Shown piece by piece: positions 7,756 through 17,494 of a stretch of DNA of 64,000 nt. Below the pieces are notes generated by a model. It was not told where the DNA came from, made no database searches, and worked only from the letters and a program-made list of their open reading frames with translations. The position numbers and the translations under genes were made by a program. The stretch's first letter is position 1. Each line of letters begins with the position of its first letter. The stretch covers positions 1 to 64,000 of the forward strand of contig NZ_JRPB02000002.1 in the NCBI RefSeq assembly GCF_000765695.2, given 5' to 3'. This DNA is from Helicobacter sp. MIT 11-5569. Lineage in GTDB: Bacteria > Campylobacterota > Campylobacteria > Campylobacterales > Helicobacteraceae.

Positions 7756-8577
7756 ATGGCATATACGATTATAGAAGTGGAGAAAAAGACGGGCATTCCT
7801 TCAAGAACATTGCGTTTTTGGCTAAGCAAGGAGTTGTTTCCTTATATAGAGCGCGATAAAAATGGAATCCGCTATTTTTCTGAAAATGATGTGAAATGGG
7901 TAATTTGGGTAAATTGCCTAAGAAATTGTAATATGAGCATTAAAGATATTAAACATTATGTGAGTCTCGCAAAAGGAGGAATCCAAACCGCAAAGGAGCG
8001 TAAAGAACTGCTAGAGCGGCAATTTGCAAATCTTAATGAACAGCTTGAGATTCTCAATGAGGCGCATAAAAAGATAAAAACTAAAATTGCTTTATATGAT
8101 GAAATGTTAGAAACAGGGATTGACTTTTTAAACCCGAATGATAAATCTAAAGAAGAGTTAGCAAAAATTGCAGAATCGGATTTGATTATCTATCAAATGC
8201 CTGCGTGGTGGATGGGTGAGCCTTTTATAGTGAAAAAATATATTGATGAAGTGTATCTTGCAGGCTTTGGAGTATTGTTTGCAAATGATGGGCGAAGTCG
8301 TGCTGATGAGAGCTTAAAATATGGAAGTGGCGGTTTAGCGCAAGGTAAAAAAGTTATGCTTAGTGTAACTTGGAATGCTCCAAAAGAAGCCTTTGTGGAA
8401 TCTGATGGATTTTTTGAAGGTGTTGGTGTGGAAGGTGTGTATTTACATTTACGCAAAGCACACGAATTTTGTGGTATGCAATGGTTGCCGATTTTTATGT
8501 GCAATGACGTTGTAAAGAATCCACAAATAGAGCAATACATCAGTGATTATAAAGCACATTTACAAAAATATGTGTAA
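7756..8577 (+). CDS. MerR regulator fused to truncated MdaB-like reductase
   Basis: 273 residues with two halves. Residues 1-118 are a complete MerR-type regulator: helix-turn-helix and wing (IIEVEKKTGIPSRTLRFW, GIRYFSENDVKWV) and a long dimerisation helix (about 75-118). From about 125 to the end the protein follows MdaB, the NADPH quinone reductase: DLIIYQMPAWWMGEP, KKYIDEVYLAGFG, TWNAPKEAF, FFEGVGVEGVYLH, GMQWLPIFMCNDV. The first about 55-60 residues of MdaB, including the first strand and flavin phosphate loop, are absent. It is thus probably a product of in-frame deletion between adjacent merR and mdaB genes. It may be a flavin- or quinone-responsive regulator, or a dead reductase tail on a working regulator. 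The start ATG is at 7756 behind AAAGGATAAGG. Confidence 0.82.
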   Translation: MAYTIIEVEKKTGIPSRTLRFWLSKELFPYIERDKNGIRYFSENDVKWVIWVNCLRNCNMSIKDIKHYVSLAKGGIQTAKERKELLERQFANLNEQLEILNEAHKKIKTKIALYDEMLETGIDFLNPNDKSKEELAKIAESDLIIYQMPAWWMGEPFIVKKYIDEVYLAGFGVLFANDGRSRADESLKYGSGGLAQGKKVMLSVTWNAPKEAFVESDGFFEGVGVEGVYLHLRKAHEFCGMQWLPIFMCNDVVKNPQIEQYISDYKAHLQKYV

Positions 8578-8664
8578 GGTTGCTTTTTGGTTGGAATTGG
8601 TTGAATTAAAATACTTTTAAGTAATTCTTTGCTTTATTTAAAAATCTTAAAATAAAGGATTAAA

Positions 8665-9201
8665 ATGTTGATAAAGCTTAAAGATAAAGAACCAAAAGTC
8701 GCAAATAATGTGCTAATCGCAGAGGGTGCTAAGGTGATTGGCGAAGTGGAGATTGGGGAAGATTCTAGTGTGTGGTTTAATTGTGTGCTTAGGGGAGATG
8801 TTAATTCTATTAAAATAGGCAAACGCACAAATATTCAAGATTTGACGACTTTGCATGTGTGGCACAAAACTTATGATGCAAATGGGGTTGAAATGGATTC
8901 TGGTTATCCTGTAGAGATTGGTGATGATGTAACCATAGGGCATAATTGTGTCATTCATGCTTGTGTTTTAAAAAATCGTGTTTTGGTAGGAATGCATGCT
9001 GTAGTAATGGATGGAGCAGTTATAGAAGAAGATAGCATTGTCGGGGCTGGAAGTGTTGTAACAAAAGGCAAGAAATTTCCCCCACGCTCTTTAATCTTGG
9101 GTAATCCTGCAAAATTTGTAAGAGAGCTAAAAGAAGAAGAAATTGCGCTTATTAAAGAATCTGCACAAAATTATGTCCGCTTTAAAAATGATTTCTTATA
9201 A
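8665..9201 (+). CDS. Gamma-class carbonic anhydrase-like hexapeptide protein
   Basis: 178-residue left-handed beta-helix protein of the gamma-carbonic anhydrase (YrdA/CaiE) family. Hexapeptide repeats run through most of the length (for example VIGEVEIGEDSSVWFNCV and VLVGMHAVVMDGAVI). The zinc ligands are visible as the His in LHVWHK and the pair in IGHNCVIHA. The family is a trimer, and activity on CO2 varies among members. The C-terminal helix (ELKEEEIALIKESAQNYV) is also typical. It has its own 87-bp upstream gap and AAAGGA before the ATG, so it is likely separate from the redox cluster. Confidence 0.88.
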   Translation: MLIKLKDKEPKVANNVLIAEGAKVIGEVEIGEDSSVWFNCVLRGDVNSIKIGKRTNIQDLTTLHVWHKTYDANGVEMDSGYPVEIGDDVTIGHNCVIHACVLKNRVLVGMHAVVMDGAVIEEDSIVGAGSVVTKGKKFPPRSLILGNPAKFVRELKEEEIALIKESAQNYVRFKNDFL

Positions 9202-9316
9202 TTTTTAATTGGTTATTATAATTTTGGGGATAATTTTTAAATTTAAATGTATAAAAATGTTACTTTGTTTTTCTTTGGAATCGCGGATTTATTGAATTTT
9301 AGTGGTTTTTAATTTT

Positions 9317-9345
9317 TTGACAATATACTAAAAAGACAATAAATA
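9317..9345 (+). promoter_or_regulatory. Sigma-70-type promoter of lctP-lutABC
   Basis: TTGACA at 9317-9322 and TAAATA at 9340-9345 are separated by exactly 17 bases, and the lctP start follows 24 bases later with GGAGG at 9361-9365. This is an unusually good -35 box for a Helicobacter promoter. Confidence 0.6.
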
Positions 9346-9369
9346 TTTTACTTTTAATTAGGAGGGATT

Positions 9370-11013
9370 ATGTGGCAACAGATTGTTGATCCGTTGGGAA
9401 ATATTTGGTTAAGCGCAATCGTAGCATTTCTGCCTATTTTGTGTTTTTTGCTTTGTTTGCTTGTTTTTAAACTCAAAGGTTATCAAGCTGGGTTTATTAC
9501 AGTATTGGTCGCGACTTTGATTGCATTGTTTGTCTATGGAATGCCTTTTTCATTGATTGGTGCGTCTTTTGTGCAAGGGTTTGCGCAAGGAATGTGGCCT
9601 ATTGCATGGATTATTATTGCGGCAATTTTCTTGTATAAACTTTCGGTGAAGTCTGGCTCTTTTGAAGTGATTAAACAAAGTGTTATGTCTATCACTCCTG
9701 ATCATAGGATTCAAGTTATTTTGATTGGATTTTGTTTTGGTTCGTTTTTAGAAGGTGCAATCGGGTTTGGTGGTCCTGTTGCAATTACTGCTGCACTACT
9801 TGTTGGGCTTGGGCTAAAGCCTCTTTATGCTGCTGGGCTTTGTTTGATTGCAAATACTGCGCCAGTTGCTTTTGGAGCGGTGGGGATTCCGATTATTGCT
9901 ATGGCAAATCTTGTAGGAGTTGAGCAATATGCAGTTTCTGCAATGGTAGGTAGAATGCTGGTTCCGCTTAGTTTGACAGTTCCATTTTTTATTGTATTTT
10001 TGATGGACGGATTCAAAGGCGTTAAAGAAACATTCCCAGCAATTTTTGTTGCAGCAGTTACTTTTACAACAACACAATTTATAAGCTCTAATTATTTAGG
10101 TGCAGAGTTGCCTGATATTGTTTCAGCGATTGTTTCACTTGCTTGCACTACTGCGTTCTTGAAGTTTTGGAAGCCTAGCAATATCTTTAGATTAGATGAT
10201 GAAAAAGATTTTTCTAATAATACGCAGCTAGAGTTAAAAATAGTTATTAGGGCGTGGATGCCATTTATTTTATTGATTCTTTGTATTGTTGTTTGGACGC
10301 AGCCTTGGTTTAAAGCACTTTTTGCTAAAGGGGCAATTTTTGATTATACACAAGTTACGATTGCATTTAATAATATTCAAGGGAGCATTGTTGATGTCAA
10401 TGGCAAACCTGTTGGGTTGAGCTTGCCGATTAACTTTGTAGCATTACAAGCTGGGACAGCAATTTTACTTGCAGCATTTTTGACAATTTGGACTTTGAAA
10501 ATTAAAGCAAGTGATGCTGCAGAATGTTTTTGGGAAACTCTAAAAGAAATGGCGATTCCTTGTATTACTATTGGTTTGGTTGTTGCTTTTGCATTTATTG
10601 CAAAAAACTCTGCAATGAGCGCGACTTTAGGATATGCTTTTGCGCAAACTGGTAATGCTTTTGCATTCTTTAGCCCAGTGATTGGTTGGATTGGTGTTTT
10701 CTTAACAGGTAGTGATACAAGTGCAAATCTCCTTTTTGGTCCATTGCAACAAGTAACAGCTAGGGAATTAGGAATCGGAGAAGCATTATTCTTAGCGGCA
10801 AATTCAGTAGGTGGAGTTGTAGGAAAAATGATTTCTCCACAATCTATTGCGATTGCTTGTGCAGCTGTTGGATTGGTTGGCAAAGAATCAGATTTATTTA
10901 AATTCACATTAAAATATTCTATTGGTTTTATTATTTTAATTGGGATTTGGACATTGATTATTGCAACATTCCTAACAGGAATTGTTCCTGAAGTTATATC
11001 TTTAGCACGATAA
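9370..11013 (+). CDS. lctP: L-lactate permease
   Basis: 547-residue inner-membrane lactate/proton symporter of the LctP/LldP family, of normal length. Hydrophobic helices fill the protein. Family motifs include the GFCFGSFLEGAIGFGGPVA region (about 120-138), the APVAFGAVGIPI stretch and the late FLTGSDTSANLLFGPLQ and VGGVVGKMISPQSIA segments. It leads an operon with the lutABC lactate oxidation genes, as in H. pylori HP0140-HP0137. Together they import L- or D-lactate and oxidise it to pyruvate for the respiratory chain. Confidence 0.96.
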   Translation: MWQQIVDPLGNIWLSAIVAFLPILCFLLCLLVFKLKGYQAGFITVLVATLIALFVYGMPFSLIGASFVQGFAQGMWPIAWIIIAAIFLYKLSVKSGSFEVIKQSVMSITPDHRIQVILIGFCFGSFLEGAIGFGGPVAITAALLVGLGLKPLYAAGLCLIANTAPVAFGAVGIPIIAMANLVGVEQYAVSAMVGRMLVPLSLTVPFFIVFLMDGFKGVKETFPAIFVAAVTFTTTQFISSNYLGAELPDIVSAIVSLACTTAFLKFWKPSNIFRLDDEKDFSNNTQLELKIVIRAWMPFILLILCIVVWTQPWFKALFAKGAIFDYTQVTIAFNNIQGSIVDVNGKPVGLSLPINFVALQAGTAILLAAFLTIWTLKIKASDAAECFWETLKEMAIPCITIGLVVAFAFIAKNSAMSATLGYAFAQTGNAFAFFSPVIGWIGVFLTGSDTSANLLFGPLQQVTARELGIGEALFLAANSVGGVVGKMISPQSIAIACAAVGLVGKESDLFKFTLKYSIGFIILIGIWTLIIATFLTGIVPEVISLAR

Positions 11014-11022
11014 GGCTATATT

Positions 11023-11760
11023 ATGAAAAAAGTTTATTTTTATGCGACTTGTTTAGGCACAGCAGCTATGCAAGAGGCTGTGCTAAGTGCGATTAAACTT
11101 CTACGCAAAGAGGGTGTGGAAGTGATTTTTAAAAAAAATCAAACCTGTTGTGGGCAACCTGCGTTTAACTCTGGATATTTCAAAGAAAGCAAGGAAATTG
11201 CACTCTATAATATGCAACAATTTAAAGGAGATTATCCAATTGTAGTGCCTAGTGGTTCTTGTGCAGGAATGATGAGCCATGATTATTTAGAGCTCTTTAA
11301 AGAGAATAAAGAATTTGATAGAGTGCGTGCATTTAGCTCTCGTGTAATAGAACTTAGTCAATATTTAGATGAGGTTTTAAAAGTAGATTATGAGGACAAG
11401 GGTGAGAATATCAAAGTCGCATGGCATTCTAATTGCCATGCTTTAAGGGTGCAAAAAAGTGTTGAAGCAAGTAAGAATCTTATTAGAAGATTGAAAAATG
11501 TTGAGCTTGTGCCTTTAGAATTTGAAGAAGAATGTTGTGGATTTGGTGGGACTTTTTCTGTCAAAGAGCCTGAAATTTCTAATGCTATGGCATTGCAAAA
11601 AGTGAAAGATATTCAAAATAGTGGCGCGCAGTATTTAATTAGCGGTGATGGAGGCTGTCTTTTAAATATTAAAGGCACAATGGAGCGCATAGGAGCAGAA
11701 GTGAAAGGTTTGCATTTGTATGACTTTTTATTAAAAAGAATAGAAGGGGTGCGCTTATGA
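11023..11760 (+). CDS. lutA: Lactate utilization protein LutA
   Basis: 245-residue iron-sulfur protein with two CCG domains: TCCGQPAFNSG near residue 42 and EECCGFGGTFSVK near residue 170, the cysteine sets that hold non-canonical clusters in the heterodisulfide-reductase-like family. LutA works with LutB and LutC in an L-lactate dehydrogenase complex at the membrane. The gene starts 9 bases after lctP and overlaps lutB by 4 bases (ATGA), indicating coupling. Confidence 0.93.
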   Translation: MKKVYFYATCLGTAAMQEAVLSAIKLLRKEGVEVIFKKNQTCCGQPAFNSGYFKESKEIALYNMQQFKGDYPIVVPSGSCAGMMSHDYLELFKENKEFDRVRAFSSRVIELSQYLDEVLKVDYEDKGENIKVAWHSNCHALRVQKSVEASKNLIRRLKNVELVPLEFEEECCGFGGTFSVKEPEISNAMALQKVKDIQNSGAQYLISGDGGCLLNIKGTMERIGAEVKGLHLYDFLLKRIEGVRL

Positions 11761-13193
11761 GTGAAAAAATGCCACACGAACAAATTGTAAATATTAAGCT
11801 TAATGACGCACAAATGCGTGATAATCTTAATGTTGCAATGCACACATTGCAGAAAAATCGCCTAAAAGTCATTGAGGATAAATTTCAAGATTGGCAAGGC
11901 TTACGCGCAAAAGCAAAGCAAGCTAAAAATAATGCTCTAATGGATTTAGAACAAAGATTGTTAGAATTTGAAAAAAATGCTACAAAAAATGGAATCCATG
12001 TGCATTGGGCTTCTAGCAGTGATGATGCTTGCGAGATTATTTATACCCTAATGCAAGAAAAGAATATTGCCAAGATTCTTAAGGGTAAATCTATGGCAAG
12101 TGAAGAAATTGGGCTAAACCATTTCTTAGAGAAAAAGGGAATTACTGCGATTGAAACAGATTTGGGAGAGTTGATTTTGCAGTTAAATGATGAAACTCCT
12201 GTGCATATTGTCGTTCCTGCGATTCATCGCAATCGTTATGAGATTGGGAAAATTTTTGAAGAAAAGCTTGGTTCTCCTTTAGAATCTGAACCCGAAAAAC
12301 TTAATGCTATTGCAAGAAAACATTTAAGAGATGAGTTTGAAGGCTTGCAAATGGGCTTGAGTGGGGTTAATTTTGCAATGTCTAAAGAAGGAGCATTTTG
12401 GTTGATTGAAAATGAAGGCAATGGGAGAATGTGCACCACTGCTCCAGATATTCATGTTGCTTTATGTGGCATTGAAAAGGTTATGGAGAGTTTCGAAGAT
12501 GCAGCGACAATGGTGCATTTGCTTACCCCATCAGCAACAGGGCAATTTATCCCAACTTATAATAATATTATCACAGGACCGCGTAAAAATGGAGATTTAG
12601 ATGGACCAAAAGAAGTGCATATTGTGCTTTTTGACCATCACAGAAGTGATATGCTAGCTCATAGGGATTACTATGAGGCGTTGCGATGTATCCGTTGTGG
12701 AGCTTGTATGAACTTTTGTCCTGTGTATGATAAAATTGGTGGGCATACTTATCAGACGATTTATCCCGGACCTATTGGCGAGGTGATTAGTCCGAATCTT
12801 TTTGGGATTGATACAACAGGAGATATTTTAAGCTTTTGTTCTTTATGTGGGCGATGTTCTGAAGTATGTCCAGTGAAAATTCCTTTAGCAGATTTAATTA
12901 GAAAGCTAAGAAGTAATAAAATTGGACAAGGAGAAAATCCTCCACTTGGTGCTTACGCATTAGAATATGATAAAGCAGAATCTAGCGCAATGCAGAATTT
13001 TGTTAGACTTGCAACAAATGGTGCTATTTGGCGTTTTTCACTTTCTAAAGCACATTATTTTAATGGAGTCTTGCATAAGTTTAAAGATTCTTTACCGGTT
13101 GTTAAAAAGTGGAGTGCGTTTAAGGAGCTTCCACAAATTGAGCTTGATTTATATAAAGAGATTCAAAAAATTGATGGGGTGATTTATGAGTAG
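11757..13193 (+). CDS. lutB: Lactate utilization iron-sulfur protein LutB
   Basis: 478 residues, the usual LutB/YkgF length. The N-terminal two thirds form the LUD domain (for example SGVNFAMSKEGAFWLIENEGNGR). Two 4Fe-4S ferredoxin motifs follow: CIRCGACMNFCPVY (about 315) and CSLCGRCSEVCPVKIP (about 360). A C-terminal helical extension completes the family architecture. It passes electrons from lactate oxidation towards quinone. It overlaps lutA by 4 bases and lutC by 8 bases. Confidence 0.94.
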   Translation: MSEKMPHEQIVNIKLNDAQMRDNLNVAMHTLQKNRLKVIEDKFQDWQGLRAKAKQAKNNALMDLEQRLLEFEKNATKNGIHVHWASSSDDACEIIYTLMQEKNIAKILKGKSMASEEIGLNHFLEKKGITAIETDLGELILQLNDETPVHIVVPAIHRNRYEIGKIFEEKLGSPLESEPEKLNAIARKHLRDEFEGLQMGLSGVNFAMSKEGAFWLIENEGNGRMCTTAPDIHVALCGIEKVMESFEDAATMVHLLTPSATGQFIPTYNNIITGPRKNGDLDGPKEVHIVLFDHHRSDMLAHRDYYEALRCIRCGACMNFCPVYDKIGGHTYQTIYPGPIGEVISPNLFGIDTTGDILSFCSLCGRCSEVCPVKIPLADLIRKLRSNKIGQGENPPLGAYALEYDKAESSAMQNFVRLATNGAIWRFSLSKAHYFNGVLHKFKDSLPVVKKWSAFKELPQIELDLYKEIQKIDGVIYE

Positions 13194-13842
13194 AATCCAA
13201 GAAATTTCACAACGTAGCAAGGGGCAGATTTTAGAACGTTTAAAAAGAGCACATAAGGATTCTAGTTTTGCCTATACGCCAAGCATTGACCCTGTGGAAC
13301 ATATCCAAAGAAGTGGGGATATGCTAGAAGAGCTAAAACGCAAAATGACAGATAATAAATACATAGTAGAGGAAAGCACAAAAGAAGAGTTAGAAAATAA
13401 AATTAATTCTATTACTGCAAGCTATGGTTATACAAAAATGATTTATGGGGAGAGCTTAGGGCTTGATATTGACAAGATTCAAGCGCAAGAAAAAGTGTGC
13501 TTTAATAAAGAGATTGAAGAATTGCGCCAAGAAGTATTCCATAGTGAATTTTCTATCGTGCGCGCTAGGGTTGGTGTTAGCTCGCATGGAGTAGCATTAG
13601 TGCATTCTTCAAGCGCGCAACCTAGAATGTTATCCCTTGCTCCTACGCTTTGTATTATGCTTTTAGAGAAAAAGAATATTGTGGGAAGTTTGGCTGAAGC
13701 ACTAAATTTAGTAAAAAATGAAAACGCAGTTTTACCAAGCAATATTTTATTTATTGCCGGACCTTCACGCACAGCAGATATTGAGCTAATCACCGTGTTT
13801 GGTGTGCATGGTTCGCAGAAAGTGCATATTATTTTATATTAA
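13186..13842 (+). CDS. lutC: Lactate utilization protein LutC
   Basis: 218-residue LUD-domain protein, third member of the LutABC complex. Conserved stretches near the C-terminus include ARVGVSSHGVALVHSS, the FIAGPSRTADIE segment and the VHGSQKVHIILY ending. It overlaps lutB by 8 bases and closes the lactate operon. It converges with the U32 protease gene just one base away, leaving no room for a separate terminator. Confidence 0.92.
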   Translation: MSRIQEISQRSKGQILERLKRAHKDSSFAYTPSIDPVEHIQRSGDMLEELKRKMTDNKYIVEESTKEELENKINSITASYGYTKMIYGESLGLDIDKIQAQEKVCFNKEIEELRQEVFHSEFSIVRARVGVSSHGVALVHSSSAQPRMLSLAPTLCIMLLEKKNIVGSLAEALNLVKNENAVLPSNILFIAGPSRTADIELITVFGVHGSQKVHIILY

Positions 13843-13843
13843 T

Positions 13844-15184
13844 TTACAGCTTTTGCCTTAGAAAGCTAAAAGGGGGTAGTGGAAAGGGAAGAATAAAAGC
13901 ATTTTCATTTCCGCTATGGATTGATTCTAGTTCTTTTCCATTTTCTAGGAGAATTTTGAAAAATTGCAAATATTTTTTGCCATTTTTGCTAAAAATTTCC
14001 CCAATTTCATTTTTGCTTTCTTTAATCTCGTCTAATTGCGCACTTACAATCTCTTTGGGTTCATTTAGTCGGATTGTGTGGCGACAAAGTGCGCTTTTAC
14101 CATCTTCGCTGACTTCAGCATTGACTTGATAGCTTCCCTCACTAATTGCGGTGAGATGATTTTGTGTATTGAGTTTTTCATAAGGGCGGTGGATAATATA
14201 ACCATCACTAAATCCGCGATTTTTTAATGTATCAAGCTCATGCGTATATTTTTGCTCCATAAATACACCTTTAGCATAGTCTTGTAATGCCATTTTATAG
14301 GCAAATGCTGTGATTCCTGCATAATAGGCAGATTTTGTCCGCCCTTCGATTTTCAAAGAATCAATCACACCACTTTCTAAAATGGTAGGAATATGAGCAA
14401 CTAAGTTTAAATCTTTGGAGTTAAAAATATGCGTCCCTACACCTTCTTTCTCTTCTAAGCGCATCATTACGCCATTATCGGGATTTCGTGCATAAATTTC
14501 CTTGCCACTAAAGCGCACAAGCGCATCATTTTCTTCATTGCGCACATAATATTCATAATCAAAACGGCAATCATTTGCGCAGCTTCCACGATTTGGGACG
14601 CGTCCGCTTTGTAAGGCAGAGATTAAACAACGTCCAGAGAATGCAAAACACATTGAGCCATGAATAAAAATTTCTAATTCTAAATCTGGGATTGTTTGTT
14701 TGATTGCAATGGCGTCTTTTAAGCTAAGCTCCCTTGCAGCAACAATGCGCTTAACGCCTAATTCATAAAAGACTTGTGCATCAAGCACATTTAGCACATT
14801 TGCTTGCGTAGAAAGGTGGATTGGAATCTCTGGGGCAATTTGACTTGCTAACTTTATAACGCCCGGAGTTGCGATAATAAAAGCATCAGGCTTTAAAGAA
14901 GCCATTTTTTCAATATGAGATTCTAGTAATTTTAATTGTGAGTTAAAAGGAAAGCCATTAATAGTAACATAGATTTTTTTCCTTTTTTGGTGCGTATAAT
15001 CAACACCTTCTTTAAAGGTGTCAAAGTCAAATTCTTTACCAGAGCGATTGCGCAAAGAAAAGTGGCTAACGCCACCATATACAGCGTCAGCTCCATATTC
15101 TAATGCAATTTTTAGTTTTTTAAGATTCCCAGCAGGAGAGAGGAGTTCTGGAATCTTTGGAAGATTTAGATTGTGGCTTTGCAT
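13844..15184 (-). CDS. U32 family protein, TrhP-like tRNA hydroxylation
   Basis: 446-residue protein of peptidase family U32. The signature EIFIHGSMCFAFSGRCLIS is complete near residue 180, and further cysteines lie in RGSCANDCRF. The N-terminal TIM-barrel half begins PELLSPAGNLKKLK and ADAVYGG. E. coli TrhP/YegQ of this family makes 5-hydroxyuridine at tRNA position 34 from prephenate; H. pylori HP0169 is annotated as a collagenase-like protease, and in vivo proteolysis is doubtful. It lies 6 bases downstream of cheZ, the same pair as HP0169-HP0170. Confidence 0.88.
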   Translation of the reverse strand: MQSHNLNLPKIPELLSPAGNLKKLKIALEYGADAVYGGVSHFSLRNRSGKEFDFDTFKEGVDYTHQKRKKIYVTINGFPFNSQLKLLESHIEKMASLKPDAFIIATPGVIKLASQIAPEIPIHLSTQANVLNVLDAQVFYELGVKRIVAARELSLKDAIAIKQTIPDLELEIFIHGSMCFAFSGRCLISALQSGRVPNRGSCANDCRFDYEYYVRNEENDALVRFSGKEIYARNPDNGVMMRLEEKEGVGTHIFNSKDLNLVAHIPTILESGVIDSLKIEGRTKSAYYAGITAFAYKMALQDYAKGVFMEQKYTHELDTLKNRGFSDGYIIHRPYEKLNTQNHLTAISEGSYQVNAEVSEDGKSALCRHTIRLNEPKEIVSAQLDEIKESKNEIGEIFSKNGKKYLQFFKILLENGKELESIHSGNENAFILPFPLPPFSFLRQKL

Positions 15185-15190
15185 TTAAAC

Positions 15191-15910
15191 TTATTTGCCA
15201 AAATTCGCAATCAAAGCTTCAATCTCACTCTCATCAACAACATTTTCAGTTTTGTCCCCTTGAATATGTACAGCAGAGCTAACACGCTTGTTATCATCAA
15301 TTTTGCCCTCAAAAAGCGAACTCATATATCTTGCAAGGGCGCGCATAATGTTAATAACGCGTTCAATTTTTTGACGATGAATATCTTGATATTGCATAGC
15401 TTCCATTGCTTCTAGGGAAATAGTCGCAATCTCTTGCAAAGAATCGGAAACTTTTTGCACATTTGCTTTGACTTTTTGCACAGCTTCCAACTGCTGATTA
15501 AAAGTGTGGAAATCAGGAAATTTCGCGTGGAGTTTTTGCAATAATTCTTCTTGAGAATCAACAAACTGCTGAATCTCACCAAAGGCATCTTCAATGTCTG
15601 CATCTAGGTTATTGATTTTTTCTAGCTTATCAAACATTTCGGTAGCTTTAATTTCGGAATCACGCGTAACATCATCTAACTGATGCACTACTTTATGTTC
15701 TGCTGTTGGTGGCGGTGGAGGCCAGCTCACATCTTGTTCGATAGAAAAATCATCTGCTTTTGCTTCGCTCTTGATTGTTGGGTCTGTTTGGATTGTGGAG
15801 TCCTCACCCGCTTCTTCGCCCGCACTTTCTTCTATGTTTTCTTGCGCATCCCCTTGTGCAAAATCATCCATATCGCTACCTAGCAATGAATCCAATTCCT
15901 CTTGCGTCAT
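15191..15910 (-). CDS. cheZ: Remote CheZ, CheY-P phosphatase
   Basis: 239 residues, corresponding to H. pylori CheZ (HP0170), which dephosphorylates CheY-P and controls flagellar reversals. The long helical hairpin spans about 85-205, with the phosphatase motif MQYQDIHRQK giving Asp176 and Gln180. An acidic linker and a run of five prolines (64-68) separate it from the N-terminus. Both ends look like CheY-binding peptides: MTQEELDSLLG resembles the FliM/FliN-type N-terminal peptide, and VDESEIEALIANFG resembles the CheZ C-terminal peptide. Position beside the U32 gene supports the call. Confidence 0.88.
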   Translation of the reverse strand: MTQEELDSLLGSDMDDFAQGDAQENIEESAGEEAGEDSTIQTDPTIKSEAKADDFSIEQDVSWPPPPPTAEHKVVHQLDDVTRDSEIKATEMFDKLEKINNLDADIEDAFGEIQQFVDSQEELLQKLHAKFPDFHTFNQQLEAVQKVKANVQKVSDSLQEIATISLEAMEAMQYQDIHRQKIERVINIMRALARYMSSLFEGKIDDNKRVSSAVHIQGDKTENVVDESEIEALIANFGK

Positions 15911-15992
15911 TCTTAAACCTTGAAATAAATTGAAAATTGCCTAAATTATACGATTATTTTTTTATAATTTTGTTTAAACAGAAAGCGATTCC

Positions 15993-17462
15993 TTAAAAAA
16001 GTGGTTTATCCATTTCATTTGGAATCGCAATTCCCATAAGTTTTAAAATACTCGGTGCGATATTATTTAATCCTCCATTTTGCACACTTTCTACTCCTTC
16101 TGCTGCTACAAAACACCATACACTGCCTACAGTGTGGTTAGTTAATGCTTCACCCTTTGCATTTTTCATAGCTTCACAATTTCCATGATCGCTTGTTAAA
16201 ACAAAACCATAATTTAATTCTTTTGCCTTTGTGTAAATTCTACCTAGTTCAAAATCGACCGCTTCTACTGCTTTTATTGCTGCTTCATAATTCCCTGTGT
16301 GTCCGACCATATCGCCATTTGCAAAATTAACAACAATAAAATCATAGCCATTATCCATTGCGTTTAAAACTGCATTGCCGACTTCTTTTGCACTCATTTC
16401 TGGTTGTAAATCATAAGTTTTTACTTTTGGTGAAGGCACTAAAAGGCGTGTTTCATTAAGATGTGGTTCTTCCATTCCTCCATTAAAAAAGAAAGTAACA
16501 TGGGCGTATTTTTCTGTTTCTGCGGTGTGGAATTGGCGCAAATTATGCTTAGAAATCACTTCTGCAAGAGTATTTTTGATATTTTCTTTAGGAAAAAGGA
16601 TAGGAAAAGTGAAAGTTTTATCATAGGGTGTCATTGTAAGTAGCGGAATTTTGGTAAATTTCTTGCGTGTAAATCCACTAAATTCCACATTTCCTAGCGC
16701 GCTGACAATTTCTCTTGCTCTGTCGCTTCTAAAATTCACGAAAATGATTCCATCATCTTGTGCGATTCCGCTATATCCATTAAAGCTTGCAGGCTCTATA
16801 AATTCATCAAAAATTTCTTTTGTAAATTGTGCTTGTAAATATTCTTGCGGATTGATATTTTGTAAATTTTCACCAAGTGCGATTGTGTTGTATGCAAGCT
16901 CGATTCTCTCCCAGCGATTATCTCTATCCATTGCAAAATAACGCCCACTAAGACTTACAACACAAATATTTTTACCCTTTATTGTCTGCTCTATCGTCTC
17001 TAAAAAATGTGGAGCAGTTTTTGGCACAACATCACGTCCATCTGTGATTAAATGCAACAAAACTTCACATTGGGATTCCAATCCTTCTGCAAGTGCTAAA
17101 ATATGGTTTAAATGGCTATGCACACCACCATCACTCATTAACCCAATTAAATGCACACGCTTGCAAGATTTAATGGAATCTAGGGCAGGATTTTGCATTA
17201 ATGTCTTATCTTGGATTGTTTTATTGATTTTTACCAAATCTTGATACAGGATTCTACCGCTACCTAAACTCATATGCCCAACTTCAGAGTTTCCCATTTG
17301 TCCTTCTGGTAATCCCACAGACAAGCCAAAAGTTTCAATCATACCATAAGGCACTTCTGCAAAAAGCTTGTCATAAGTCGGTTTTTTTGCGTGAAAAAAG
17401 GCATTATAATTTTGATTTTCGTTATATCCGATTCCATCTGTAATGATTAAAATTGTTTTCAT
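15993..17462 (-). CDS. gpmI: Phosphoglycerate mutase, cofactor-independent
   Basis: 489-residue 2,3-bisphosphoglycerate-independent phosphoglycerate mutase, interconverting 3- and 2-phosphoglycerate in glycolysis and gluconeogenesis with two manganese ions. The N-terminal metal motif ITDGIGYNE, the phosphoserine motif [17 protein letters not shown] (Ser near residue 58), [23 protein letters not shown], and the C-terminal ligands [13 protein letters not shown] and LTSDHGNCE are all present. Length is slightly short of the 510 residues common elsewhere but normal for Helicobacter. It is divergent from mraY. Confidence 0.96.
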   Translation of the reverse strand: MKTILIITDGIGYNENQNYNAFFHAKKPTYDKLFAEVPYGMIETFGLSVGLPEGQMGNSEVGHMSLGSGRILYQDLVKINKTIQDKTLMQNPALDSIKSCKRVHLIGLMSDGGVHSHLNHILALAEGLESQCEVLLHLITDGRDVVPKTAPHFLETIEQTIKGKNICVVSLSGRYFAMDRDNRWERIELAYNTIALGENLQNINPQEYLQAQFTKEIFDEFIEPASFNGYSGIAQDDGIIFVNFRSDRAREIVSALGNVEFSGFTRKKFTKIPLLTMTPYDKTFTFPILFPKENIKNTLAEVISKHNLRQFHTAETEKYAHVTFFFNGGMEEPHLNETRLLVPSPKVKTYDLQPEMSAKEVGNAVLNAMDNGYDFIVVNFANGDMVGHTGNYEAAIKAVEAVDFELGRIYTKAKELNYGFVLTSDHGNCEAMKNAKGEALTNHTVGSVWCFVAAEGVESVQNGGLNNIAPSILKLMGIAIPNEMDKPLF

Positions 17463-17494
17463 TTGGGGATTTTTTCCTAATTTTTAAAGTTATT

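Noticed and set aside
8193-8540. 115-codon minus-strand frame within the MerR-MdaB gene
   Set aside because: It is antisense to a well-matched MdaB region and has no family likeness of its own.
10377-10907. 176-codon minus-strand frame within lctP
   Set aside because: It is antisense to conserved permease helices and its residue composition is unlike a real protein.
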